From: Anarhynchus alexandrinus
Lineage: Eukaryota > Chordata > Aves > Charadriiformes > Charadriidae
Assembly: GCA_008711295.1 (NCBI GenBank)
Contig: VUYV01000120.1
Coordinates: forward strand, 807,383 to 871,382
DNA length: 64,000 bases
Direction: 5' to 3'
Below, one piece after another: positions 45,261-60,300 of this stretch (position 1 is its first letter; the number at the start of each line of letters is the position of its first letter). Below the pieces are notes generated by a model. The model made no database searches. It had not been told where the DNA came from and was given only the letters and a program-made list of their open reading frames with translations. Made by a program: the position numbers and the translations under genes.

Positions 45261-45363
45261 CCCCCCCCCCCCCCCCCCCCCCTTCTTGTTTTGCAGTGTT
45301 TTCCCGTGTGCTCGCGGGGAGGAGAAGTCTTTTGAGCTGGAATCCCTCAAATAACCTTTAAAG

Positions 45364-48300
45364 ATGAAGGTAGGGTGACTCCGGAGCGGGGAGCGGCTCC
45401 TTTTCACCCCTCGCTCGCTGCTCTGGAGATTACGTTTATTTATTTTTATTTTTTTTCCAATCGTATGTCTCGGCTGAGCAACAGTAGGGTAACGCTGGCC
45501 GGGGTTTGGGTGCACGCTGCAAATCCTGTTTCTGCTCTCCTCCCGAGCTGCGGGTGAGCGAAGCTCTTGTCATCGTGCAGTAGTAGTCCGAAAATTCACG
45601 ACGTCTTTTTGAGTTGTCCTTTGGGCTACTGTCTTTAAATGCTTCCTGTATCAGCAGCTGCTATTGCAAGTTTGCAAAACCACAAGCTTTTTATCCCGCC
45701 TTAGCTGTTGCCGTTTTTTTCAGTACAAAAGCTTAACAATTGCAGTATAGTTCACAAAAGAGAGAAAAACTTTTTTTTTTTTTGCTTTCAGAGTTAAAGA
45801 AATAATAACAATTTAAAAAAACCCAAACCAATACCCGTAACAGAAAACCAGTTATTTAATATTCTCTGCTGATTTCCTGTCATGATCGTTATTTTCAATG
45901 TGGTAATTTTGTCCTTGTTTATCAGTTGCTACAAGTATAATAAAGTGAAATGTTGAGTAATAAAGTCCAGATTATGGAAAACATGATGAAAAGTATTTCT
46001 TTTTCTTAATATACATAAGCAATTAAGCTTTGATAAAGGTATTTCAGGAAATAAAAATACTAGTTAACAGCTGTTTGAAAGATTACAACAAGTTTCTCTA
46101 GAGTTCTCCTTTTAGCCAGCAGGAAAAAAATCCTCTATATAGAATGTTATACTCTTAATTGTAAGTATTGGGATGATAGCAATCTCAAATGTTTTAAATA
46201 ATCTGTACCATTGGATTGCTTATACCTGAAAAATGTACAACTGTCTTTTATACTGCGTTATTGCAGTTGAAATATTTTCCTTTTGTATGGTGTATAGGAA
46301 TGACTTGAATTAATAGTCACTACTATATATTATTACCCTTTTTATAAGGAAGTTTTCCAAATATTAGTTCAATACTCAAGGATATTTCTGGGAGAGTAAT
46401 TAGGCTGACAAATTTGGGGGGGGGGGGGGGTGTCACCATCACTGGTAAAACAAAACTTCCTATAACTTGTTGGTTTCTTTTTTCCCTCCCCCTTTTAAAG
46501 AACAGTCTGATTGTAATTCTGAGTACAGATGTTGTTAATCACTTAAAAGTCAATAGGTCTAAAAGTTTAGATGTAAAATGAAATATATAAGTATGTAGCT
46601 GTAAAAATAAATGAGAAGAACTAAACTTTGTTCTTATTTTTTGTTTCTTAATAGGCAGCGGATGAGCCTGCCTACCTGACAGTGGGAACTGATGTCAGTG
46701 CCAAGTACCGTGGTGCCTTCTGTGAGGCAAAGATTAAGACAGTGAAAAGGCTTGTGAAAGTCAAGGTAGCGTACTGTGGTTGTTGCTGATTTTATTAAAG
46801 CATTGTGTTGAGAGGGCTGTCAGAGGAGATCCTACTCCTGAAGATTAGGAAATGCTCGTCACCTCACTGCATGAGTTTTAAAGAATACTTGAATATTGGT
46901 TTTCGTATTTTGGTGTTGGGTTTGGGGTGGTTTTTGTTTGTTTTTTGTTCTCTTTGCAGGGGGTGTGTATGGGGTTTTTTATTTTTCTAGGAGCATGCTG
47001 GGACAGGAATGAGCTTTCAGATTACCTGTTCTTGCTACTTCTTTCCTGATCGTGGTTGTCTTCTGTTTGTGAATGCATCAGTTTCACAGCAATCAGTTTT
47101 GATGTCATAAAGAGAGGATTATGGCTTTACATGAGTAATAAGGAATAAGAGCAACCTCTTCTGAAGCAAAGGTTCCGTTTCATTCCAACTGACATTCTCA
47201 GTTTTATAGCTTGGAATTTAAGAGGCAGTGCCAAAATAAATCAACATAAGAGCAAAAAAGATAGCAATAATTAGTTTCTTAGACCAGGTTTCAGAAATGT
47301 CCAGGGTAACATTTGTTAAGTTTTGAGCATCTTGCTGCTGCTTCTAAAACAGCGTGCTCTGGCTGTACCTGAGTTTCTACACATGCGTAGTACTGGCACA
47401 TAATATTCATCCACATTTACAGGTCTTAGGCCAAAACAAACTAAAATGAAAATCATTATTTTGCTTTTGTAGTACTGTTGTTAATGCTAGTGTGGGAAAA
47501 CAAGAATAAAATGTAGTTAAATAAGAGTTAAGAATTCAAAGTATATCTAGAAATTTTTCTTCTGCTTTGTTTTGTCAAAATCCTCCCACTTCCTATTTTC
47601 TTGTCTACTGTCCAGGATATGTAAATAAGGCATTAGTGACCCAAAAACCCCTAACAAATAGAGATGAAAGCTTCTTTTTATAACTACACATCTAAGTTTT
47701 TATGTGCTTTAATGCTTAGATCAAGTAGAACACGCTATCAGCCTCTTCGGTTACATATGTAGATCATATCACTTTATCAGAGGGCTCTCCATGATGCAAA
47801 AAAAACCCCACGGTTCAGCTCTTGGAGGCTTTTCCCCTGTTCTTAATGAGTACTTTTAGAAATTTGTGGTGTTCTTTGAAACCTGTGTTAGTGAAAAGCT
47901 CTGTAGGAAGCACTGTACTGACCTTCCTAGTCTGACATCATTGACTTTGTATCTGTATTTTTGGTCTGAGAGTATTTAAGACTGTTAGTAGGTGTGAGTT
48001 TCTTTTTTTCATTAGAATCATATGCTTTATTACTCCATGATAAGATTTGGAAGTATATGAGGCTGCTGTGACTTGATGGAAATTCCTGTCACTGTATCTC
48101 AATTATATTATAACAATTGAAGTTTTAACAAGCTAAGCCTGATATTGTAATTAAGACCCTGGCATGCTTGCCAAGAATGCAAAGAGTCCAGAAAGTCCAG
48201 TAGTGTTTTCCTGAGTAGCAGGACAACTTGCTTTCATCTCAATGCCGATACAACGTTTTAAATAAAAATGGCATAAACTGCATTATTAACCTGAATGTTA

Positions 48301-51300
48301 ATACCAACTCTATTTTAGCATACCACTAGTGTTTTATTTATAAATACAGATACAGTGTAGACTATGGTTGGGTGATAATTGGGGGAGCTAGAAAACTGGA
48401 CATCATTATAGGTGGAAAGGAAGCTCCTGGGACTTTTGGTTCCTGAAAAGAAATAGGAATTTTGGTTTTTGTTTTTTTTTAATTAAAGCACTGTAGGTGT
48501 TTTTGCTATAACAAACAGCAGTGAAACAGTTAATAGTGTTGACATCTAAATATTCATCTTTTATGTTTCTAACTGAGTTTCTCCAAACTCAGGGGTTCAA
48601 ATTGCATAAGCTTACATCCACTTTGTCTCATCAGTGTGACCTTCTCAAATGCAGGATTTTAAGGGAGAAGCATAGTTTGCTGGCACTGTAACTGATCCTT
48701 ATTTTTGCTACACTTGTAGTGATTCACATCTTTACCATAAACACTTTCTCTTGCTTAAGGTAGCAGAAATGGTGGTATTGCAGTCAGTTCAGTGGTTTTT
48801 TGACACATACTTAATAAAAAGATCTTTTTATTTTGGTTGTAGTTTAGTACTCAATGTGTTGTTCATAAAGTGCTACAGTTGAAGTAGAGAGAGAGAAAAA
48901 GCCTGCTTAATCTTCTGATCTGGCAGCCGAGTTCCAGGTATGCCCTGGATTGTATCAATATCCAAACTCGCATCAAAATGTATTTTCTTTGCCTTGGAAT
49001 GGCTGATATTTGATTTGTCCTGTTCTTTAATTATGATGTTTCAGATTAAATATTAAATGTGATACTTGGGACTTCCTATGAGTAAAAGCATCCATGCCAA
49101 GTGTTTTGTGTTCAATAATGTTCAAGTCCATTTGATTGATAAAGATCTTATTTTCCAAATTATTATTATAGATACAGTTTCATATGCTATTTCTGTGCTA
49201 TTAAAAATAAGAGATATATAAAAATGTTTTTGAATGTCTTTCAGGTGGTCCTGAAGGGGGATAACTCAACTCAGTTAGTGCAGGATGACCAAGTGAAAGG
49301 ACCTCTAAGAGTATGTATATTGCATGCCTTTTCTTTTTGTAATCACACAATTGATTTGTAAAATTCTAAATTCTGATGCTGTTTGTGTGAATACCTGTTC
49401 TACCAAATTTAAATCAACAGGAGGAGGCTTATTGCTTTAGATCAGATTGATCCTAGGTAATTAGTCTTAACTCTTGTAGTTTATTGAGGCTCTTTATGCT
49501 TCTTCATGTAGTATACTTCATATGCAAACAGTTTTGCACGCACAATGATTTTTATATCTAATTATGAGATATAAAACTTCTTATACATAATGAAACTTTG
49601 AAACTTATAAGTAACGGAGAACTTGATTACAAAGCTAAGTTCAAGCCTGTTAGACAATAATAAATACAATTGCTCTAACTGTGTTTCAAAATAGTTTAAA
49701 ATATTTTATATAAAAATATGTGTTGGTTTGTATTTTTATATGTAATGGTTGCCTGCTAAAATATATAGCTGCATTATAAAACACTGACTGCAAATAGAGC
49801 TCTAGAACAGATCATCTTTTTTTGTCTTTGTCTTTTCCCTAGCTACTGCAAGAACACCAATGTATGTTGTATGCTGCTACTGAAATTCTGATTTCGCTGC
49901 AGTATAACAATGTTTGAAGTATAAGAAATAGTAGTCGTTGCTTGCACATCAGTAATAAAGTAATAATTACTTTGATTGAATATTTGAATGTTTATTTCCA
50001 GTTAGCCTTCTATTATTTCTTCTGATGATGTAAGTCATAATGAAATTAGATCTTCTGAGTTTCTTACTGCTTTACTGTCTACTTGCAGTTCAGCCTTCAT
50101 ACTTAAGGACCTCTGTTCTTACTCGCTAAGTAACTAAACTTTACAAAGTAACATTTAGCTAAAATGAGTCTTTAGAAAAAAGTCTAGCTTGCCAGAAGAA
50201 TTAATGCCTACATGTGTTTTTCTCTGTTATATGAGTTCGGGATTACATTTAAGTTTGAGATACTTCTTTTTGCAGGTTGGTGCAATGGTTGAAACCAAAA
50301 TGCCTGATGGATCCTTTCAAGAAGCTGTTATCAGCAAGTTGACAGATGCTAGTTGGTATACTGTAGGTGAGTAGACATGTGCTTTCATTTACGGTCTCTA
50401 ATCTTTGAACAATATATTTCTAATTATAGGTAATAATGTAAGTACTTCTATCTTGTATTGTAAGATCAGAGATAGATTTTGTAGGGGACTTTTTCAAGTC
50501 TTCCAGGTCTTGTTTCCTTTTCTATTTAAAACAGAATAATAATTATTTAATGTTCAGGGGAACTGTTGCAAAGGTAATTTCAGGGCTGAGCAATCAAGTT
50601 TCATTTGGTGCAACGTATGTATGCTGATGTTAGTGTCAATGGAATTCCGAATAATTTTTGCGGATTTTTAGACATAAACCTTGTAATTGCACTTCTAGCT
50701 GAAAACCTGTGGCATGCAGTGAATGACTGAAATGCAGGCCTTGTTTTGTTGTATGCAATCTTGTACACAAGAAAAACATTGGGAGCACCACTGTGCATTC
50801 TGAAGTCATTCCTCTGTTTTGTGTAGAGTTGACGGTCATGTTTTACAGGAAACAATAGAAAGAGCTTTTCAAGCACCTGTCTTTTTTTGCACAAATTCCT
50901 TACAGCAGTGGAGCATTATATTCACTGATAGTGGCATGGAGGGAACGTGCTCTTAATTGTCGTGTACATGCTACTCTTTGGCATTGCTTTTGAGATTGGT
51001 ACTTGTAAATTTAAACTGTTTGTTTCTTACTAGCTGCCTTATATACCAAATGTATTCAGCTTTACTTCATAGTCTTTTGTACTCTCTTGAGAAGTCCACT
51101 ATTACATGAAGTGTCAATTATTTTGATTCATGAACCCCTTTTTTAAGATATAAAGAAGATGTTTTCAGTAATCCAACATTTCCATTGCAGTAGGTGAGGT
51201 TATGCCATCTTTGGTGGGATGAGGATAAGGCTCTCACTGCAGATAATTTGGAAGGATTTACCACTTCATGATTATTATTGTTGTTGCCTGCTTTGAATAT

Positions 51301-54300
51301 AAGCCAGTTGACAAAGCTCACTGCTCTTTGCATTTTACTTCAACATTATAACATTGCTGTAAAATTGTAGATTTAGCTGTAAAATTGCAGTATATGTCAG
51401 GTCAGGGAGGAAAGGCAGGATTGTTCTGGAGTGCAGAAGATTTAAAATCTACTTGGTTTAGGATGGTGATGTGACATACTCAATGAAGAACACTGGACTT
51501 TCAACTTTGCTTTATGTTGACTTAGAGATTCACCGTTCTGATACAGAAGAGATAGAAAACACAGTCTTGCACCAATAATTTTGTGGTTTATGAATTAGCA
51601 TTTCCATTTTAAAACTTTTACTTATTTTAGTTTTAAAGTAGTATTTAACTAATTCTGTTTAAATTTGGACCAGAAGCTTTACATCAGTAAACCAAGCCTA
51701 CATATTCCTGCTTCGGTGATTAAAAAAGGCTTTAAACTATTCATTGATAAAAAAAAAAAAAATATTTGTCTCTTTTTTTTTTGTTCTTTGAGCAGTGCAC
51801 TTCTGCCAAAAATCTTTACTTGATGAGCAGGTAATTTGGACGATGAATACATGCTCTGCCCTGTATTAGTGGATTGTTGTTTAGATTTAACAAGTTGTTG
51901 AACTGTCCCCAATCATGTAAGAGATAAATCATGCATGCCATGATTTTTACTTTATACATTTATTAAAGTGGAGTTTCTTAGAAATTTGAAGCAGTGGATT
52001 AATTTATTATTGTCATTTTCTTTCCCCATAAAATATTTTTTGACAAGTGGAATAGGGAAAATAAACTCATATGTTTTCCATATGCAAATGTATTAAGACT
52101 GGTAGGATTTTGTAAAAAACTGGAGCTGGGTGTGTGTGTGGGATTTAAGTAATCTTATGGTAAGTTAACACGCAGTACTGTAATAATGGCATGTGGAGTA
52201 TATGTACCTATGACTATGAAAATACAATTGTAATACATTGGAATTGTATTTAGATCTTATGAACACTTCTGTGAGTTGTATGTGGCGCCATGCTTATTGG
52301 TGTTGAAAGCACAGGTAACATTCACCGTAAGTAATTCACAAGTAAGCAGACCGTGAAGTTTGTGTTATAAAAAAAAAATGGTTTTTTACTTCAAAACTGG
52401 GGAAGTGTTCCAGGTTCGGTACAGAAACATTGAGGTGTGAAAAAAAAGCCTTATCTTTTGCCTGCTATTTCCATTGTGTCTTAAGTTTTGGGTAGATATT
52501 AGGTGTATGTTTATGTTGCTGTGAAGCAAAGAGGGTTGAATTGGTTCCTTTTTAATAGATGGTGGACCATACTACTTGGCAGTCTTATTGACTGATTCAG
52601 TCAAAGCTAAAGAGTTGGGAGGAAAGTGGATTAAACAGCCTTCAGGTTTCTAGAATGTCTTCCTGAACGTAGTCAGGCTTGAGATGGAAAGTACAAGGGA
52701 AAGCTGGTGTTTCAGGAGTAAGTGCTTTTCCTGCACTATTTATTTTCTGTCTTATGTGGCATCTCTTTCTCAGTGATCTAGAAGTAGACTGATATGGATA
52801 GGGAAACCGGTAATATATACAGACAAACATTTTCAATGTATTAAGTACAAATATCTAAAAAAAAAAAAACAACCTACTGAAACAAACTGCATGCATGCCT
52901 AGCAAGAAGTAATGATGTTCACTTTTGCAAATCAGGTTCTCTATTAGGTATCTAAAGAAGGAAAGTCAGCTGAAACAACTTTGTTTTGTTCAATAAGGTG
53001 AACCAGTAGAAATGTTGAGTTTGCTGTAGTAGGCTACTTTGCCACCAACATAACAAAAGAGCCACAATCATGATCAGTTAAGTCTATTTTAACAGTGTCT
53101 CCTGTCTATTAGTGGTGTTCATGTACCCAAAATAAATAAGTATTTATTTTTATTGTAGCTGCCATGGAATCATTTTTTCACCTATTTTTTACGTAATAAT
53201 GATGTTACTGTAGCCATTTAGTTGTATTAAAATTTTCAGTTGTGATTTGGAAATACTTTTGAAATTACCTTTAAAATTCAGCTTTTCACTATAAGTAGGT
53301 GAAGAAACAAAACCTGTTTGGAGTGAAAGTTTAACAATGTCTGGAAAATGCCATTGCACAAGTCAGCCCTCTCATCTGCTCAGTTGCATCTGAAGTGGGA
53401 TGACAGTAATAGCAGTTTAAGTTCTTTGGATAGCAAATGGCTCAGTTGGATGTTTTACTCTTTAAAGTTTGTAAATTAAGTAAGTTCATTTTAAATAACT
53501 GCATTTTAAAGTGATGCATTGATGCTTTTGAAGTGCTGAATATATTGCTAGGTGATAATTGCATAGCATTAGAATGGTCTATCAGATCTGCTTTCAGCTG
53601 AGCCAGGTTTGAATTATGGCTTCCTTAGTGTACCATCCACCCGATTCTCTGTTAACTTGTAAAGTGCTTCAGGTAAATACTGAAATAATGTCTGAGATGA
53701 TTAAAAGAAAAAAAGAAACCACAACCCAGACCACACCTTTCAAAGTGCATAGCTGTATTTTCCTTCTTTCACGTTCTCTGGAATGCTACAAGCATTACTA
53801 GAATTTCAGAAAACAGAAATCCTTATGTGTGTGTTCTTTAGGGAAACACTTTTGTATCCTTTCTGTACAGAACTAGAAGCAATGTAATGTCAATATAAAA
53901 GCGGGAAACAGTATTTAAATTATTAAATTAAATAAACAGCATCCAAAGGGTTGCTCTTAGAACGGCCTTTTTTATTGTCCCATCAAAATGAAAGTGTCGT
54001 CTCTCTTTTGACAGAACTCAGGTCAATAATCTGTATGTGCTTTGATCTCGTTAAGTGTATGTAATTTAACCATATCTACAACTTTAAACAAAAGAAAAAA
54101 ACAGATCAAATACGTTGTCCCTTGTGCCTTGTATTTTGCTAGATAAATAATAATGGAAAAGTTTTTCTAAAGAGAGAAAGAGAAAACATTGTATTAACTT
54201 TCTGTATTTTTTACTCTGCAATGAGTAGGAAATAGGGATGAAAAAAATTGAAATGATGAGAGGCATTTGCAGTTTCAAGCTGACCTTGCGGTCAACAGTA

Positions 54301-57300
54301 GGACTTTGTATACTGTTTGGAGTGAAAAGGAGCGTGAATCCTTATTTTTTGTGTATTATGGTTTTCAGGCTTCATCTAGTACTTTTACGTAAGAGAAGAC
54401 ATGTCTTTTATCCTTTTAAAAGTTACCATTAAATGGCAGAATATTTTAATATAAATAGTAAAGAACTTATTTTTCTCATTCTTTTCAACATTGCATGAGT
54501 CTGCAAAGCCAACAGTTTTTCCTTCTTGGCTCTCGTACGGTATTGTACATCAACACGGCCCAACTTTGGCTGTGTTGTAAGCCAGACACCACTTCTCAGG
54601 CACCTCTGTGAGCCCCGTACCTCTGCTGGTGCTGCTCTCCGGCCTCGCATGGTCGTAACTTGCTCCTCTCATGTAGTCACTGTGGCAGTTTGCAGGGAAT
54701 GCTGAGAGAGTGTGTGCTGAAAGGAGTTAGACACTGAGTGCTTGTCCTTGTGCAAATGAGGTTTTGAGTAGTCCGCTTAAGTTGTTTTGGAAGTGAAGTA
54801 CAGTCTCAGCCACATGTTGCATCACTCTGGGGTACTGCGTTCAGGAGGGCAGGTGACAGAAACGAAAGGCATTAAGTGTTTGGTTCCAGTCCTATTTCAC
54901 AGTGCATGGATTTTGAAAATTGCTGTTCCTAATACTGAGAATATTTATCAGAAAGTAAACCAACAGTAATGTCTGAGGGCTTTCAGGAGCAGGATTGCTA
55001 TTTATAGTCACATTTTCCTATTTTTAAAAGAAGTTTTGCTCTTCTGATGCAGTACGGAGGTATCTATGCTAACAGGAAAAATTGACTTGGTCCTGGCTCC
55101 ACTACAACTTTAAGCTCCTAACATGCCTTATTCCTGTATGAAGGGTGGTAAAAGCTATTAGTGGCACTACGATCAGTTGATTTCATCCATGCCAGAGGCT
55201 TGTCGGTTCGTCTTTTTATAACTTGAACAGCACACATTTTGCAGTATGTGCAAGGCACTAGTCATCTTTGTGTGGCTGGTTTGACCAGTTCTTGATCAGC
55301 ATCCTGTTGAGTTCTCTATCCCAGAAGCCGCTTCTTCTGGCTGTGCATGTGTCATCCAGGAATCCAAAACAAGTGTGGCAAGGGGAACTGTCCAGTTGCC
55401 CCACTTCGCTGGTACTATATACCACCCTGGCCCACCATGAATTTGTTCTTTTCATCTTCAAAATGTTCCTTGGCTGGATTTTGAGGAAACCCTGTATTTG
55501 CCTGGAGTCCTTCTGTGGGACATACCATTGTTTAAGTGCACCTGTGGCACGTAGAAACTGTGCAGTAGCTGTGTTGGTTGCTTTCTGGAGAAACTAGGAA
55601 AAAATAATAGCACTGCACTTTGCAGTTACGTGTGTTTTGGCAACATGCAGGTAGAGGAGCAGATATGATGGTGAAAAAGTATATTAACTGAACCTTGTTG
55701 CAAATCAACTGGATAGAGCCTTTGGTGATAAAAAAATTGTTGTTACAATGTGGACTGAGTGTTTAAAAAAAAAGGTGTACAAACAATACAGCAAGGAAGT
55801 AGATTACTTTTAAAATCTCTTTTTATGTAACAATAGTAAGATGACTGTAACGTCTCAGAAAAAGTTTCAGAAAGTAGGTTTTTGTTTGTAAGGTGATAGT
55901 CTTCTATGGGTAGACTCAAAGGTCACACTTCTGTGTTTTCAGTGATACTTCATATGTTTCTGTAGAGGAAACTCATTGCAATTTTTTTTTTTTAATTGAG
56001 TTCTGTTGTCTCTTCAGTAGCACAATACACTGCAGTGTCTTGCTCTTAAGCCCTTTTACAGTAATGAATCAGTAGTTAGTACTGTCCATGTCTATAAGGT
56101 CATTTAACAAGTATTGCATGACTGTTGGTACTTTCTATATTGTTTCCACAGCTGAAAAACAAAAATCTTCAAAACTTGCACACATTCATCAAGACACTCA
56201 CAGATAGCATCTCTGATAGTTCACAAATTAATACTTTCTCAGGCAGCTAGTGAAAATAAGCGTGCGTAGTGACACTGGAGCAGTTTTTACTTCTTGGTAC
56301 ATACTTTCATTGTCTTGGTAGATTTTAAACTTTTTGAATGGGATGGGGAATGAGGAAAAAAGTGGTCACTTGCTGTGCAGTGTAGAATCTCTCTTCATTT
56401 GGACAGCAACAGTAACATAACTTGTTGGATTTGAAGTTAGCAAGCAGATGCAGCTTTGAGGGTTGTTTTCCCTATTCACTTGTCTATTACAGGACTGCCT
56501 TGTTCTGGTAACACTGATTGCTCTGTGTATAAGTAGTATTGTAACTATTATGAGGATGTTATTGCTAATGTCCTGCCATATGCTCCTTTTTCTTTGCTTT
56601 TTGGGGGGTGTGTGTGTTTTTTTAAAAAAATCTTAGGGATGTTTATAAACAAGATGTAGTTAAACTGATCTGCAGTATTTTGTGGCAGGCGTCTTCAGAG
56701 TTCCTAAAAATTATTTTGATTAGTCATCTTGTTAGTATTTCTTATATGAATAAATGAGAATGGATGTTGAGACAGTGTTTTTGTGAGAACAAGGTTAGTA
56801 TTATTTTTGTTAATGGCATATACAGGCCTGCTATAGACAGGGAAGGAAGATACCTGCTCATCAATAGTGATTTGAAAGTTGTGCTGTTTAATGTGTTTTT
56901 GAGGTACTCAACTTTTATTTGAGAGAATTTTTTTCTAAGTTTTGGGAGGTACTGCGTTGATTCCCACTGGGAAGCTTTGTTTTTTTTCTGTCATAACTTT
57001 GGCTTGCCTAGGCTTCCACAGAGAGAAAAAAAAAAAATCAATTCTATTTAATTCCTGTTATTATCAACAAGGTTGGGATGCAGCAAAATTCTGAAAATTT
57101 CTATTTTATTTTCACTGTTTAAATATGCTCTCTATGGACCACATTGAACTCCGTTCTTAGGACTAGAATAGAGACTGTTCCTCCAGGTTGTGCTGCTTAG
57201 TCATCTTTTTTTCCCTTCTGTCAGTGTTCGTCATTAAGCAACATGTTTGGAAGAAAGGCTTGCGGCCAGCAGAAACTTTGCTTTTCTTTTTGTCATTCCT

Positions 57301-60300
57301 ATTTTGTTATATTGACTCTTAAATAGTAGTGTATAGGTTCCTGGCTAGTGTGTATCATTCTCTTTCCAGAAGTGTTTACCGAAGCAGTCAGCTGGTACAG
57401 CCCGTTTCCTCAACAAGTGCATGCCCACAATCATATTAGGCAATGGTAGTACTTAAAGGGCTTCTGCTTTTTCACACTTGTTTCTTTGGAAGGACAGGAT
57501 TGTAAGTTCCTCTTCTAAGATAAATATTGTGGCACCGTAAACACATCTTTTGATGACTACATTACATGTGTATGGGGAGATATCTCCCTTCTCCCCATCT
57601 TCCATTCCTGTTTCCTTCTCTCCTTAACACAAGTGATACTGTTCAGTGAATTCTTATGGAATGCAACCTCTAGAATTCCTGCTGTTGGAGAATTTGGAGT
57701 TGTAACAATAACCTATTTAAGGAATTAAAAGTTATTCAACGTTAATTTAACAGTTTTTAATTTGTGTGTTGGTACTAGGCATTTTTACTAGAGTTAAACA
57801 GTCTTACTTATCGGTGAGGTTAAAAAGAGGAATGAATTTGCAGCTTAGAGTGTATTAAGTTCTTCTGACGTGACTGCTATCGCAGTATCAAAGTATTGCG
57901 TAGCCATCTGCCCTACTGCTTATATTTATGAAATCCGTAATGTATGATACTGTACATTGAAAAGACATTGTCTTAAAGCTTCTAGGACTAGCATTAAAAA
58001 GTCATGCATAGGGTGGCAGTTGTATGAATGGTACTTTGGTGAAGTAGATTTTTCTTAAAAGTGAGATGGAAACCATAAGACCTACTTAGTTTAAGAAAGG
58101 TATGTATTTTTAAAAGTGCTGAGACTATCAATGCATGTTTCTGATTAACCTTTCAGTAAGGTGTAAGTAAGTATTTTCACTAGAAGAGAAGCAAGTTTAA
58201 AGTAGCTACAATTACAGAATATTTCATGCATTGTGAAGACTTGTGAGAGACTTCTTACTTGGCCCCACTTTAGTAATTCAAATAATTGATATTTTTGTAT
58301 GAAATGTATTTTTGTATGTTCTCCACTGACACTTTATAAAGTGATCACTAATATGGTTAAGGAAATCTTTCGGTTTATGCTGTTCTGTTACACACTTTGT
58401 TGTTCTGCTAAGATGATGTTTTGCTCATAAGTTGTGCAGCTCAGTTGCAGATGCTGTTGCATATCCACAACATAAATCGTTGTAGAATGAGCAGACAGTT
58501 GCTTATATATCTAAAAACTCTTACATGGTCAAAGAAAGATTCAGTTTATCCTTGAAGCAATTAAATTACTTTGGAATACCAAAGATATTAGTGCCATCTG
58601 TTTCTGCCCCTCATGGTCCTTCTATCTCTGCCCCTACTGGTCCCCATCAAGATGGAAACTTCAGTCCTGGAAGAAAATTACCAAGGTAAAATGGAACATT
58701 GGACTTGATTACTTTGAAGGAATCGCGCACTGTTACACTGTGCTGTGCATTTTCTTTTCCCCAGACGGGACATTCTTACATGGCTGCTGAACAGAGATAT
58801 TTTTCCACACTTTGATTTAATGGTTATGCCAATTCCTTGGCCCTCTGTAGTTCATGAAGGAGGTCTGAGAATTTGTGCTTCTCCACCTTCCTTTCCTGAA
58901 CTTGTGCGATAACTGCCTCTTGTATGAAAGTACTCTATCCGTTCGGAAGGAGTGGCTTTCCTCTTAGAGCAGGAGAGGGGTTCCAGAAAGGGCTTTGTTT
59001 TTTTTTCTGTTTTCTTTTTTGTAATCCACGTGTTTCAGTTCTGGAAAATGTAGAGTTGCCTAGCACTTCTTCCCCATATGGCAAGGGACAAGCAGATTTT
59101 TTAGAGCAGGCCAGTTCTGTATCTTCAATGTGAGAAATGGAAGGAAAAGGCTTGTAGGAAGAGGGCTGCTTTTGAAGCGTGGAGTAGGCTTGTCTTCATT
59201 CAGGTATGAAACTGGGAATAGGACTGAAAACATGACTGCCAAGCTCTGAAAGATACTCACACTTTCATTGTCTGTGGGTCTGAGGAGTGATTAGGAAAAC
59301 GTAATTATCCAGCATTAATTATTTTTTCTTCCATGTTGTTTTGTCTGTGGAAGTGAAATACAAATTTATGAAGTTGACACTTCTGCAATTGCAAATACAT
59401 TTTGCAACCTACAATTATCTCATATTGATCGGGAATATCTAATTAGGTGACTTTCAAAGTTCTAAGTTAACTTGCATGTTTGTTGTAGGTCAGGAAAGCA
59501 GAGTATCTCACACGGTTCTTATTTGTCGTAATTTCCTTATGTGTCCTAATTTAAGTAGAGTTTGGTGTATTTTACTAGTGCATGTTACTTAACATTCAGT
59601 ATTTATAAGATTTTATCTTTTAGGGATGAAAAAATTGTATATGTCAAAAAAATTGAAGTTTGGGAAATAGTAGAAGAAATACAAGTTTTGAGAGTTTGAT
59701 ATGCTCTGCAATATGATACAGAGGCTCTTTGCCGACTGGCTTCAGTTTGAAATTTGTTCTGGTTTATGAATGGCTTGCTTGACTTCCTCTACTATACTAG
59801 TTTTAATTAAATAGGTAGAGCTTCCAAAATTTGGGATAAACTTGACTGATTTTGGTGTTTTTTCTTCACTGGCGAGTGTCAGGTTCTGTTTACTTTTTTC
59901 AATAAAGTTACTTGTTGCCAGTCACCAGCCATTTGTCCCCTAAAATGGTTATTTGTGAAAAATTAGTACATTGACTTCAGTTCTGAATGTGTTTGGCAAA
60001 GGATAATTATGGTAATCTGGTTTTAATTCTCTTCAGAGCAATGAAAAAATGGCACACGCTGTAGGGTGCACAGAACATCTAAAAACCCAAAAAATCCCAA
60101 CCAGCCAAACCACTTTAAAACTCAAAAATATGTCAATGAAAAATTGTTATCAAAGTGTACAGAGAGAGCTGATGAGTGGCACATTTGGAGTGGGTAATGA
60201 AACTTAAACGTCCAAGGGGTGGCATGGATGTGGTTTTTTTTTTTTTAATTAATGTAAACCCGTGACAGTGGTGAACTTCAGAATTAATTTGAGCGCTCTG

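Noticed and set aside
44226..45515. Long frames on both strands spanning the N gap
   Set aside because: Most of their length is undetermined bases; the ends are unrelated sequence.
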